Positions 52,337-61,564 of a stretch of DNA of 64,000 bases are shown here, piece after piece. The stretch lies in assembly GCF_000350225.1 (NCBI RefSeq), contig NW_005178572.1:248001-312000 (forward strand). Direction: 5' to 3'. The notes below the pieces were generated by a model, which was given only the letters and a program-made list of their open reading frames with translations, had not been told where the DNA came from and searched no databases. How positions within the stretch are numbered: the stretch's first letter is position 1; each line of letters opens with the position of its first letter. The stretch is from Chondrus crispus. Taxonomy: Eukaryota; Rhodophyta; Florideophyceae; Gigartinales; Gigartinaceae. The translations under genes and the position numbers were made by a program.

Positions 52337-53695
52337 ATGTCTAATGACCATATATCAAATCCCAAAATGGTCGCCAGGGCAAAGACCAACCTGGTAGAAG
52401 AAGCCTTCAGGTTGTACGTACTGTGCACTATCGAGAGTTTGACTTTGTCTCTGTGCCTTCACAGAACCAATCGGGCTTTATATACTGGTTTTTCATCTCC
52501 ACTGTGCTTGATGGTCAGGACATAGCGAGAGGGTACAACATTAGGATCTGGCCCGGCCCCTTCCTTGAGGACGATCCTGAAGGTGCCCCTCTCGATGAGA
52601 CCGAGAATTTCTTTCCTTTTTGTGTCACTGAATTGTTCCGAACGCGGGTCTCCGGGACTTATCGTTTCGGTATGCAGTATAGTGAGGGATGGGCTATCCA
52701 TGGATGAGAGTTGTTCGTCGTACGTGGGGTGCCGGGCAATCGGTGCTGGGCGTAATTGCGCAATATTGAAAGTTCGGGGGCCTGTGCGCTCACCTGTGTG
52801 AATTCGTACGCATTTTCCGTCTACGGATGAAATAAGGTGGGAACTCGTATAGTGTCTTAATCGTTCTCGATATGAATACACGAAATCTCCAGGTGTGTAA
52901 ACATGATTGGAGGCCGGTGGAGGGCGCGATCGGAGACCTCTTACCACGAGTGCCTTCAACAGATAGCGTTCGTATTCCTCCCGAGCGGTTGAGGCGGCCC
53001 TCAGCCTTTCTCGTTGTGCTGGAAATGACTTAACAGGACCCAAAGGGAGCTTGAGAAGAACTCCAAAAACCAACAGGGACGGGACGAGTCCATGTGGTCC
53101 AACCGTACAGTTCATCGCTTCTACAGAAAGGGCCAGAGCGACATGTCTTGCTAGATCTGGGTGCGCATGGGCCACCTTATTGTAAATCGTGCGCAATGTC
53201 GAGTGGTATTTTTCTCCAATACCTGAGGAATTATGGCTCTCTGTACCCGTGTTTTGCAAGGAAATGTCTACACGGTCGCAATTAAAACGCCATTCTTTGG
53301 ATAGGAAGATTGAACTTTGGTCTGTCAACATGCTTTCGGGGTAGCCGATGTACGCAGATGACCATGCTCTGAGAAATGTATTTCATACAGTATCCACATC
53401 AGAGGGTTTTAGAAATTGCGCTGCGCTAAATCGGGTTCCGGCATCGATGACATGCAGTACTGGTTGACTGATTCCTTTCTTGTCCTTAAGGAACATAAGA
53501 TCAAGTATGAAACGCTGATTGAACTTGATTCTATCTGGTTGGCGTATTTGGAAGGTAACCTGTCGTGGTGAATACATGACACATGTTTCGCATGCCTTAG
53601 ATATTTCCCGCAGTGTGTCCAGAGTTTTCGAAGGGAGTTTCTTGGTATTCGATTTTCGCAACAATTCGTAAAGCAACTCAAAGAGGCCCTAGGGC
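52337..53695 (-). pseudogene. pol: Copia pol fragment: integrase to early reverse transcriptase
   Basis: A single frame with two TGA stops (53383-53385 and 52459-52461). From the 5' side it holds an integrase zinc-region end (CETC), a rve catalytic core (LDLMFL...HVIDAGTRFSAAQF, then DQSSIF and ESHNSSGIGEKYHS) and a linker with GERTGPR. It ends in the start of an RVT_2 domain (KARLV, then a histidine-aspartate step and SLDI). It belongs to the same Copia lineage as RE1 but contains the part RE1 lacks. It is cut by the RE4 LTR at 52337 and ends abruptly at about 53695 beside two palindromes. Confidence 0.8.
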
Positions 53696-53710
53696 CTACC
53701 AGCGCTGGTA
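53684..53710. repeat. Two adjoining perfect 14-bp palindromes
   Basis: AGGCCCTAGGGCCT (53684-53697) and TACCAGCGCTGGTA (53697-53710) share one base. They sit at the break where recognisable Copia sequence stops. Confidence 0.7.
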
Positions 53711-55476
53711 GACCACATCTGGCAAGCAAGGGGTGGGCAGTCTGTCGAGAGCGATGGCGACGATTTTACTAACGACACGGGCGTACACCCTAGTGATGGT
53801 GATAGAGAGAGCTAGTATAGTGTCTGCCTGTACATCTGCCCTTACAATTATGTGTTCCATATAGATATTGTCAAGCACCGTCGTCGCAACGAGGTCGCCG
53901 ATGCGCAGCGACCGGTCCGCGTGCACGCGGTGCAGCGCTCGGCAAGGATCGAAGGATTTAGCGCGGCCTCCGGGCGGTGCGCCAGCTACAGTTCGAGGAT
54001 TGTCGGCGGGAGAGGCGGTAGAGGCTCGGATGTCCGCCAGAAGCGCATGGAGGTGGGCGGGAGCGTTGCGCAGGAGGGTAGGAGGGCCGGAGGGCTGCTC
54101 AGTAGAATTTGGAGGAGTGGGAGGGTGGGAGAACCGGAGGGCCCGGAGGGCTACTTGGTAGAAGTTGGAGGAGTGAGAGGGTGAGAGGGCCGGTGGGCTG
54201 CCCGGTATAAGTTGCAACTTGCAAGGAATGCAGGGAAGGGCTTGCCCCGCCCTGCTCTGCACACCCGCCGCCCCGCTCTCCGCCTTCGGCTCCTCACTGC
54301 CCGCCAAGCCACGTTCAGCACTCAGCACTCAGCGCTAACCGCTCCCGCCCCGCCGCCGTGCCCCATCGTCTCTTCCAATGCATGCCGCGTCGACACCCCG
54401 CCCGCACCGCTCCAGCACCGCACATTCGTTTCCCCGCATTCATACCCCTTCGCGGCATTGCTACCGCTTCGATCACGCAGCCCCGACGCCGAGCAGAGGC
54501 CTCGACAGTCTGAGATCCCAGATTGCAGCGTACAGCCACGCCCCGCTGAGCACTGCCGCATGTCTGTGTGTACCGTACATGTTACCACCCTTCTTGCAGT
54601 CTCCCTTCCTACCCCCCACACAAACACAGACACACAAAAACACACGCGCATATACACAAAAACACATACACAAAAACAAAAACACAATCAAACACTCACA
54701 CAAACAATACATCAAGTAGCACACAATCCGCACAGCCTGTAAACATGACGAGGAACGAAGCGGGGCCCGTGTTGCCTGATGCGGGTGAGCCTTGGGGCGG
54801 CGGCGGCGCGGGGGGCGCCATCTCAGCTCTTCGGGGCGGGGTGTGCGCAAGCAGGATGACCAAGCCCTGCCAGAGCTGTACAGGCGCCGTCCCGCCCCCT
54901 GGCGAGGGGGAGTTTCGAACATGCTCGTCGTCGAGCGACAAGTACGCGCTGCAACCCGCACCGACCTTTCGAAACACCCAGTCCGCCGCGTTCGCTCATG
55001 TGCCACGCAGGAGCCACTACGTCACACACGTATGTCTTTTACGTAGCTACAGTTCTGCCTCCCACAAAAACGCATTCCGGAACGAGCGCCTGCACACTAC
55101 CCGACCACATACCTTGCCCACAAACACACGCACGCACACACACGAAGCCTTCTGCACACGCCTTCGCTCCGCACGCTGCCCACTGCGGCCATATATTACC
55201 CTCATATTAGCCTCAGCCCAGCCAGACTTGGCCCCGGCATGCCGAACCAACCTCTCTCTAATCATGAACAAATCAATCGCTGACCTCGTCCTATGTTGCT
55301 TGCTGTGCACGTGTACCAGTGGGAGTCCGACAAAAGCCCAGAGAAAAACTGATTTTTAACAAAAACAGAAAAAGGAACGTGCGTCGGAAGATTGGTGAGA
55401 TCAAGTGTTACATTGTTTAGAGTGTAATACGTTCAGAAAGAACAATGAGTAGATGAGAGGCTTTGATGATATAGTG
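53711..55476. other. Gene-free stretch with simple repeats
   Basis: Overlapping frames on both strands (for example 53696-54328 on the minus strand) are alanine/arginine/proline-rich with no domain. An AC-rich microsatellite-like tract lies at 54612-54712 and a shorter CA run near 55125-55145. Nothing else is recognised. Confidence 0.45.
54612..54712. repeat. AC-rich simple repeat
   Basis: Imperfect (CA)n and CAAAAACA units extend over about 100 bp. Confidence 0.8.
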
Positions 55477-56649
55477 CTACACATCTGAACTGCTGTCGAC
55501 TGGCTTCTCCACATCACCATTGTCGTCGTCATCACGAAACAATCCACTTAGCTTTCTTCCCCTCTGACTGTCAGGAGGCAAGTCGGCGTTAGCATCACCG
55601 GGCAATTTTTCTGCGCTGCAATCCCGAAGACTGTTGAACAGTCGAGATGCAATCTCGCTTTGTTGATCAGCTGAAAGGCTGCCCTGAAGTGAGAAGAGTG
55701 CTTTCATTTTGTCGAATGCGAGCTGTCTCTCCTTTAGAGCGAGATCACGACTCGCGAGGTGATACTTATGCTGTTGGGGGTTTTCGTAGATATCAGAAAA
55801 CTTCGCGCTTGACTCTGCAACTTGCATTATTGCTTTTGCATCAGAGTCTTCTTTGGGGCTCTCCTTGCACTTCTGAGAAGCCCTTTTGGCTTTCTTGGCT
55901 GATCTCGTGCCTTGCGGTATTGCACGATCGCCGTGTTTTGTAGCAGAAAAACTAGCAGCTTCACTATGTGCAGCAGCTCCAATCTCATCATCACTGTCGT
56001 CCACAACATTATGAGCACTTAATTCATCGTCTTCGAAAGTGACGTCTGCAATTGGTCCTGAAGTAGATTTACCAACCATTTCGTCCCCTCCAGCGTCCAG
56101 TACAAGAGAATTCTCTGCTTTCATCCTCTCATGGCACTCGAGGAAGGGAAATGGCCTCCCAATACGGTAATTTGGGGTTCGTATCACGAAGTAAACCTGT
56201 GACATTACTGCTGCTGTAGCACTTCGGGTTTCCTTTTCGTTGTACGCAAACGTTGCACATCGGATGAGATCTTCCCTTGTAGGGCCTCCCGTGAGATTCA
56301 TTCCCTCTAGTCTCCGCAGAAAGCTGTCAAACAACACGAAAGCTGTCTTGATTTTGGAGAACCGTTTTTGGCAGGTTTGCGGAGAGCGTCCAGCCCAGCG
56401 TCGAACGCCACGCGCGCATTCTGTATTGAACACGGTGCACGCATCAGATGGCTTAGACATTGCAAAACTTGCCTGGATCCGCCGCCCATACGCAGCGGCT
56501 GTCATAGAGGCGCATCTCTCGTTGCTCATTGACACCAGACTCTCCGCGACGCACAGTCCCAGATTCTTCGTGCTAGACCATCCCAGACCCTTACCTTTGC
56601 CTCGTGCCCTGGGCGCTTGAAAACTGCCACCGGCAGGTGCTTCCGCCAT
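55477..56649 (-). CDS. SANT/NAM-associated-like protein, probably transposon-derived
   Basis: A 390-residue intact frame from the ATG at 56649 (the frame is open a little further but has no earlier ATG). After a basic start, residues about 20-170 show a tryptophan-led helical domain (WSSTKNLGLCVAESLVS) with a later RFSKIK step and an FPFLECHERMK end. This pattern occurs in Myb/SANT-like and NAM-associated proteins that accompany DNA transposons. An acidic linker, a lysine-rich stretch (KKAKRASQK) and a helical C-terminus (LALKERQLAFDKMKALF) follow. It probably binds DNA in the nucleus. It lies upstream of, and on the same strand as, the ORF at 57242-58732. Assignment is by pattern only. Confidence 0.55.
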   Translation of the reverse strand: MAEAPAGGSFQAPRARGKGKGLGWSSTKNLGLCVAESLVSMSNERCASMTAAAYGRRIQASFAMSKPSDACTVFNTECARGVRRWAGRSPQTCQKRFSKIKTAFVLFDSFLRRLEGMNLTGGPTREDLIRCATFAYNEKETRSATAAVMSQVYFVIRTPNYRIGRPFPFLECHERMKAENSLVLDAGGDEMVGKSTSGPIADVTFEDDELSAHNVVDDSDDEIGAAAHSEAASFSATKHGDRAIPQGTRSAKKAKRASQKCKESPKEDSDAKAIMQVAESSAKFSDIYENPQQHKYHLASRDLALKERQLAFDKMKALFSLQGSLSADQQSEIASRLFNSLRDCSAEKLPGDANADLPPDSQRGRKLSGLFRDDDDNGDVEKPVDSSSDV

Positions 56650-56761
56650 TTGACGCTGGGGCAAGATGGCGCTGAAGAGAGAAAAGCGCAATCTGCGACT
56701 GTGCTCTGGCGTCCACCGTCAAGTGTCTGGGCACCCTGCCGGTACAGGCTGATGTCAGCCA

Positions 56762-56819
56762 GTCCACTTTGGTAGAACTGTTGACAGTTCAAACTGTCAA
56801 CAGTTCTACCAGAGTGGAC
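56762..56819. repeat. 28-bp-arm foldback hairpin
   Basis: Arms 56762-56789 and 56792-56819 pair with one mismatch around a two-base centre. A further partial arm (TTTTGGTAGAACTGTCAG) follows at about 56825-56845. It lies about 110 bp upstream of the SANT-like gene, between it and the pogo-type gene. Confidence 0.8.
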
Positions 56820-57241
56820 GTCCCTTTTGGTAGAACTGTCAGCACGATGAAAATCTGTTAAATTTGTACACTGTTTTTTAGGAACATTCTTGCCCAAACA
56901 TTTTTGGTTTGGACGAGAATCTTGCGCAATTTCCAAACTTTGGGAATGGGAGAGGCGCGGTGGGGTACAGGGGGGGTAACGCAAATCCCGGACAAAACGC
57001 ACTTAATTAAAATTCAATTATACTTCTACGAGTCACACAGGGCTACTTTTTCTCTCATTGTGACTGTCAGCGCCTTTCGCATGAGGGTATCAAGCGCTAA
57101 ACACAAACAGCCTCATATCAGGTCATATCGCAGGACAAAACTCTTTCTGTTGATACAAAGGGAAAAATGAGGCAAAGATCGGACAAATCAATTTTTTATT
57201 TCATACACTGGCAGCCTATGAAGGCATTATTGCCTGCTACG
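56820..57241. other. Intergenic stretch between SANT-like and pogo-type genes
   Basis: About 420 bases, AT-richer, with no gene recognised. It contains the third partial copy of the hairpin arm. Confidence 0.4.
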
Positions 57242-58732
57242 TCATGCATCGGTTTGCGCTCTGACGTTCGTGTGTGCAAGCGAAACCTTCTTTGCAGTAC
57301 GTGCACGAGCAGTGGCCCGCCGCTCTTGCAGAGGGCGTACACTGCTTTTCAGCTCCTCTACTGCTACGCCGGCAAGAGCCGCACGTCGCTGCAAGGAGGC
57401 ATCCCGGAAACGGTTTGCGGCGGCCTGAGCGATGGCAGTACGGCGAGCGGCGCGCTCGGCGAAGACTGAACATTGCAATTCCTTCTCGATCCTCATCCTT
57501 TTATCGCTTTTATACTTCTCCCGTGCTAATTCCAAAGCCCTCGCAGATGTCAGCACCGCTCCCTTTTCTGTGTCCAAATATCCGTCTGATGCCATTACTG
57601 TGTCCTTTCCTAAAACCTGATGACAAATTTTAAGTCTTTTTTCCTCAAATAAATTCTCGAGCTCATCAACTGTCATCACGACATCAGGTGCCGCAAAACT
57701 TCTGGGTCTAGGAATCGACAGGAGTTGGGAGGAATAGACTGGAGAGAGGCCTGCGCGGCGGAATCCGGCTTTGATGTTGTGCAGAGTAAAAGACTTTCTG
57801 TCGTTCGTGGTCAGATGAGCAACAACACTTATGAAGTGCGAAGCCCAAAGGCGAAAATTGCTTGTGTCCACCCCACCCCCACTTTCTCGCATGGTGATCA
57901 ATGATTTCTCTGGCAAAACGTCAGCATACGTTTCTACGACCTCAACCCCTTCCTTTTTCGTCACGCTATAAGGTACACGGACTCCCTTAAAAACAAACAT
58001 AGGTGGCATAGTGGCTCCATTGGCACTGACGGCCGGTAGAAGCGTGATTCTATTTGTATTTAGAAAATGGCCAATTTTTGCGTCCTGGGAACCAGCTCTC
58101 GTCATATAAACACGAACATTCTGTTTCCCATTTGCATCACGTCCTGGTGTAGCGCCCGTTTTATCGCAGTTCCAAATCCTTGAGGGGTCTATCTCGTGCT
58201 CTCGGATAATCTTTTCGACAATTGCAAAATGGGTGGTGAGCGCGTCGCCGTTGACTGCTTTGAAGCGCAGCGCCTCCTGTCGCAAAGGTTTGGCAAATCG
58301 AATTTGCGTTCGATGCCTGCGGGTGAGGTCCCGAAGATAATGGGAACCAGGAGACCCATTTTTAATCTGCAATGACAGTCTGCGCCCTGGGGTCATTCGA
58401 GCGACGATTATCTCAATTGCTTCCTTAACGTGCCTGCGACGGAGCGGAATGCCACGTTCGCCATATCGAAACAGCAGCGTCAGAACCATGTCCTCTTCAA
58501 CTGACGACAAAGATGGATGGCGACCGGGGCGGCGGGGAGATGGCACGCGAGGATTTTGTTTCGCAATGTTGTCGTGTAGTGTAGAACGGCGAACGCAGTG
58601 ACACTCGGACGCCTTGCGAATGGTGCTCCCTGATCGAACGATTTCGATGGGTTTCTTTAGTCGTTTGTGTTTGGAATGGCGAGGACGAGGGAATGCCATT
58701 TCTTCGTCTTGGAAAAACGGCATAACACACAT
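57242..58732 (-). CDS. Pogo-type transposase lacking the catalytic centre
   Basis: A 496-residue intact frame from the ATG at 58732 (a second ATG starts 11 codons later). The N-terminus resembles the psq/CENP-B-type helix-turn-helix region (KKPIEIVRSGSTIRKASE, then RRPGRHPSL). The first catalytic aspartate is at about residue 190 in RIWNCDKTG, followed by the usual LLPAVSANGATMPPMFVFKG block. The segment that should carry the second and third acidic residues (DGH-x-SH and LQPLD blocks) is absent. At about residue 312 the sequence jumps to FTLHNIKAGFRRAGLSP, the normal post-catalytic part. The C-terminus is a long basic helix. It can perhaps still bind DNA but not catalyse transposition. The frame has stayed open despite the loss. 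Confidence 0.7.
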   Translation of the reverse strand: MCVMPFFQDEEMAFPRPRHSKHKRLKKPIEIVRSGSTIRKASECHCVRRSTLHDNIAKQNPRVPSPRRPGRHPSLSSVEEDMVLTLLFRYGERGIPLRRRHVKEAIEIIVARMTPGRRLSLQIKNGSPGSHYLRDLTRRHRTQIRFAKPLRQEALRFKAVNGDALTTHFAIVEKIIREHEIDPSRIWNCDKTGATPGRDANGKQNVRVYMTRAGSQDAKIGHFLNTNRITLLPAVSANGATMPPMFVFKGVRVPYSVTKKEGVEVVETYADVLPEKSLITMRESGGGVDTSNFRLWASHFISVVAHLTTNDRKSFTLHNIKAGFRRAGLSPVYSSQLLSIPRPRSFAAPDVVMTVDELENLFEEKRLKICHQVLGKDTVMASDGYLDTEKGAVLTSARALELAREKYKSDKRMRIEKELQCSVFAERAARRTAIAQAAANRFRDASLQRRAALAGVAVEELKSSVRPLQERRATARARTAKKVSLAHTNVRAQTDA

Positions 58733-59228
58733 TCATCTCGAAGATGCATGCTTCGAATAGTGTGTGTCGATATTATCGAATGTGTATGGCAATTTGGCGC
58801 GAGCGGGAAGTTGCGCTATTGAAAAGCCCGCCTTGTCGCAGCGGAGACAGTAGATAATGGTGTCTTAACTGTTGCACGCTTAATTACCAACTTGTGCTTA
58901 ATTACCAACCGGGATTTTCACATAGTTTTTCGAAGTGTAGTACCTCCTCCACCACCTTTCCCGCCAAGAACTACGAACAGAACTCTTTTCAGACGAGCAC
59001 ATACAACTTTAGCGCGAAACCGAAGGCGCCACAATCAACGCCCGGATCCCTATGATCCGTATATGGCCAGCAACAGGACATAAATTACGCTGGACTCTCT
59101 TCCCGAGTCATTCCAAAAACCCCTTCTCCCCACGACTTCCTTTCCACGGCCTGGCACACATAATGTGACTCTCAAACCCAGCCCCTTTCATAGCCATGGA
59201 AACGACAAACTACCGCAAGCTACAGAAC
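58733..59228. other. Divergent intergenic region
   Basis: No gene recognised. It holds a direct repeat CTTAATTACCAAC (near 58878 and 58897), which may belong to the terminal inverted repeat of the adjacent plus-strand pogo element. Confidence 0.4.
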
Positions 59229-60925
59229 GTGATATTTGACCATGCCTTCTGCTCGGTCCCCCTACAGCATGCGACCAAAAAACACGGAGTTACGCTTTGG
59301 AAGGGTCGAACTGCGTACCGTAACTGGGTCAAAGACCCACCCCCCGCGAGCCAGAGCAGACTTCAGACATAACTGTAACCGTGAGACAAGCAGGACGTCC
59401 CGTTTTGCTACTGCAAGCTGAGGAAGAGCTGATTGCGGCTGCCGCCCGAGATTTTATTAATCATAACACACCACTTACTCTCACGAACTTTCGACAGTTG
59501 GCAAGATGCTGCCATGGCACCGTCGTCGCCAATTGCCTTTTGTTGTCAGGCTTCCTTCACTCCGCTGGGTCAAGTGCTTCCTCACTCTTCATTCAGATCT
59601 AAGTATAAAACCTGTCCGAGCAATAGAACAAGCTCGTATCAAGGCCGTTACACGGCCCATAGTTTGCGAATACATTGCCCGGCTGCAAGAAATTACTCAT
59701 CGCTACAGTATTAATGACCCCAGACTTATCTTTAACGTGGATGAGTCTGGGGTTTCGTTTCACAAAATGACGGGTAGAAGCCTAAGAAAGGGGATTGGAT
59801 TGGCAAATCGTAACTTGGTGTCTACTGCTGCAAAAACGAAAGGCAATTTGAATCGAGTCACAATTATGTGTGTCGTAAATGCCGCTGGTCAGGCATTCAA
59901 GCCAATTGTGGTGTACCCGGGAAAACAGCCACATTACCGTCGCGTGGGTGCTACAATTCAGACTGTGCATAATTTTTTGCCGCCATGCTACTTTTATCAG
60001 CGTGATACCGCTGGCGTGGACTCTAATTTTTTTTGGACTGCGCTGTATCTTTTGTTGAAGAGACTAAGGAGCTCCGTGTCGGGTGCAAAAAACTTTTATT
60101 GCTGTTTGATGGCTACAGTTGCCACATTCAGTATACGGTGCTGCAGTAACTAAAGGACAATGACGTGGTCGTGGTACGGCTTCCTGCGCATACGTCACAT
60201 GTTCTACAGCCCCTTGATGTGACGGGTTTTGGCCCTTTCAAGTCGTTTTACAACGAGAAGTACATAGCCGGGCCATGAGCAAATCTATTCTTGACGCCTT
60301 CGATGTGGCAGATATAATTCGTTTTGCACTCTCAGACGCCCTGAGTGTGTCTAATATATGTAGCGGGTTTAAAAAGTGTGGGGTTTGGGATGTAGTAACA
60401 CGCACTGCAAGTGCAGAACCGCTTCAGGGGCTTGCGTTCTACACACATAATGACTCAGACTTGGCACCGTCTCCGAGCTTGGAGACTTTTTTGTTATCTT
60501 TTAGGAGGCGGGGGAGAAGCCTGATGCAGGACGCAGACATCGAGGAGCAAGGGACAATTAGAATTTCTACTGCAAAGAGCGCACATCTTACGGCAGACGT
60601 TGTCCTCGAGGCCTTGGCAGAGAGGGAGAGCCGCCGACGCCATGGTGCGAAGGTGACGGCGGAAGAGATGGAACAGAACGATTTGCGACTTGAATATCGT
60701 TTAGACTCTGCTGCAGACCGCCGTCGTCTGGTGACTCTTGCTCCTCAACGCTCCCCCGTTTTCACTTCTCTTCGCTGAAGTAGAGAGAGCAGACGAAGTC
60801 GAGCTCGTGATCGTGCCTCAAGTGCTCCCAGCAGCTCACGTTAAGCTGTCTGAGAAGCTCTATAGCGGACGTTACGTACGGGCCACGGCGCATAAATTCT
60901 TAAAGTTTGTGGTTGGCAATTAGGC
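58878..60925 (+). mobile_element. Candidate extent of a pogo-like element
   Basis: TTAATTACCAACC near 58898-58910 is the near-reverse complement of GGTTGGCAATTA at about 60910-60922. These would bound the pogo pseudogene as short terminal inverted repeats, giving about 2 kb, a usual size for the family. Exact ends and TA duplications cannot be fixed. Confidence 0.4.
59229..60778 (+). pseudogene. Frameshifted pogo-type transposase
   Basis: The pieces read in frames that change about four times: an HTH start with HATKKHGVTLWKGR (59229-59370), a CENP-B-like GRPVLLLQAEEELI part (59381-59600), and the DDE core (59506-60105) with D1 in FNVDESGVSF. The D2 block DGYSCH (60108-60125) is reached by a shift in an A6 run, and a TAA lies near 60148. 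The LPAHTSH-x-LQPLD block with D3 is at about 60180-60220. The C-terminal part is at 60275-60778. All three catalytic acidic residues remain, but the gene is broken. Unlike 57242-58732, it keeps the catalytic centre. Confidence 0.75.
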
Positions 60926-61483
60926 AATTCCCATAAAATGATACTGTTTTGGTAGGTTACAGTAAGCTTCAGGCTTTTTTGAAATTTGCTGGTTAGTGAG
61001 AACAATTGCCACGTACGTTTTTTGGACTCACTGCTGATATTGATTGCAATTTGATTGAGCAGAATCTGTCAATATTTTCATATTTTGTAATTAAAATTGT
61101 GAATGTCGCGCTCATGTATCGGGAAAATTGGTGATTAGGTACGCAACGGTTCTATGTAACATGCCGTGTTCTGCTCATTGGGCAGACTTGTTTTTAAATC
61201 TATCCACACGGTTCGCAATTAGAACACGATTCGTGGCGTGCTCTATGGTTGAGACGGCGTCTTGGCCCACGCATCACATATGTTTTCAAATATTTTTGCA
61301 GTCCGGATAGTTGCGGCGTTAGAGGATTTACGCAGGCGCATTTCTGCAACATATGACTAACATATGACTAAAAAACATTACAGTTAGTCAGATTTCACAA
61401 ACGGATGTGACAAAAATTCGTGAAACGTGAGTGCATAGTGAAATCGTTTCTGTAACCGTTTCGAACACACGTGTTAGACGTGG
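60926..61483. other. AT-rich intergenic stretch
   Basis: No gene recognised. ACATATGACTA is directly repeated at about 61350-61372 and is followed by GTTAGTCAG, a short inverted copy; it could be a worn transposon end. Confidence 0.4.
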
Positions 61484-61490
61484 TATAAAT
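61484..61490 (+). promoter_or_regulatory. TATA box of the Myb/SANT-like gene
   Basis: TATAAAT lies 75 bp before the ATG at 61565, a suitable core-promoter position. Confidence 0.4.
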
Positions 61491-61564
61491 TTGGCGGGTA
61501 CCTTCATCACCTTTTATGTAGACCTGAGCTCTAGAGTGACGTTGTAACCACCTTTACTCACATC

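Noticed and set aside
53696..54328. 210-residue minus-strand ORF
   Set aside because: Alanine/arginine/proline-rich with no domain, and overlapped by equally long frames on the other strand. It is most likely chance in GC-rich sequence.
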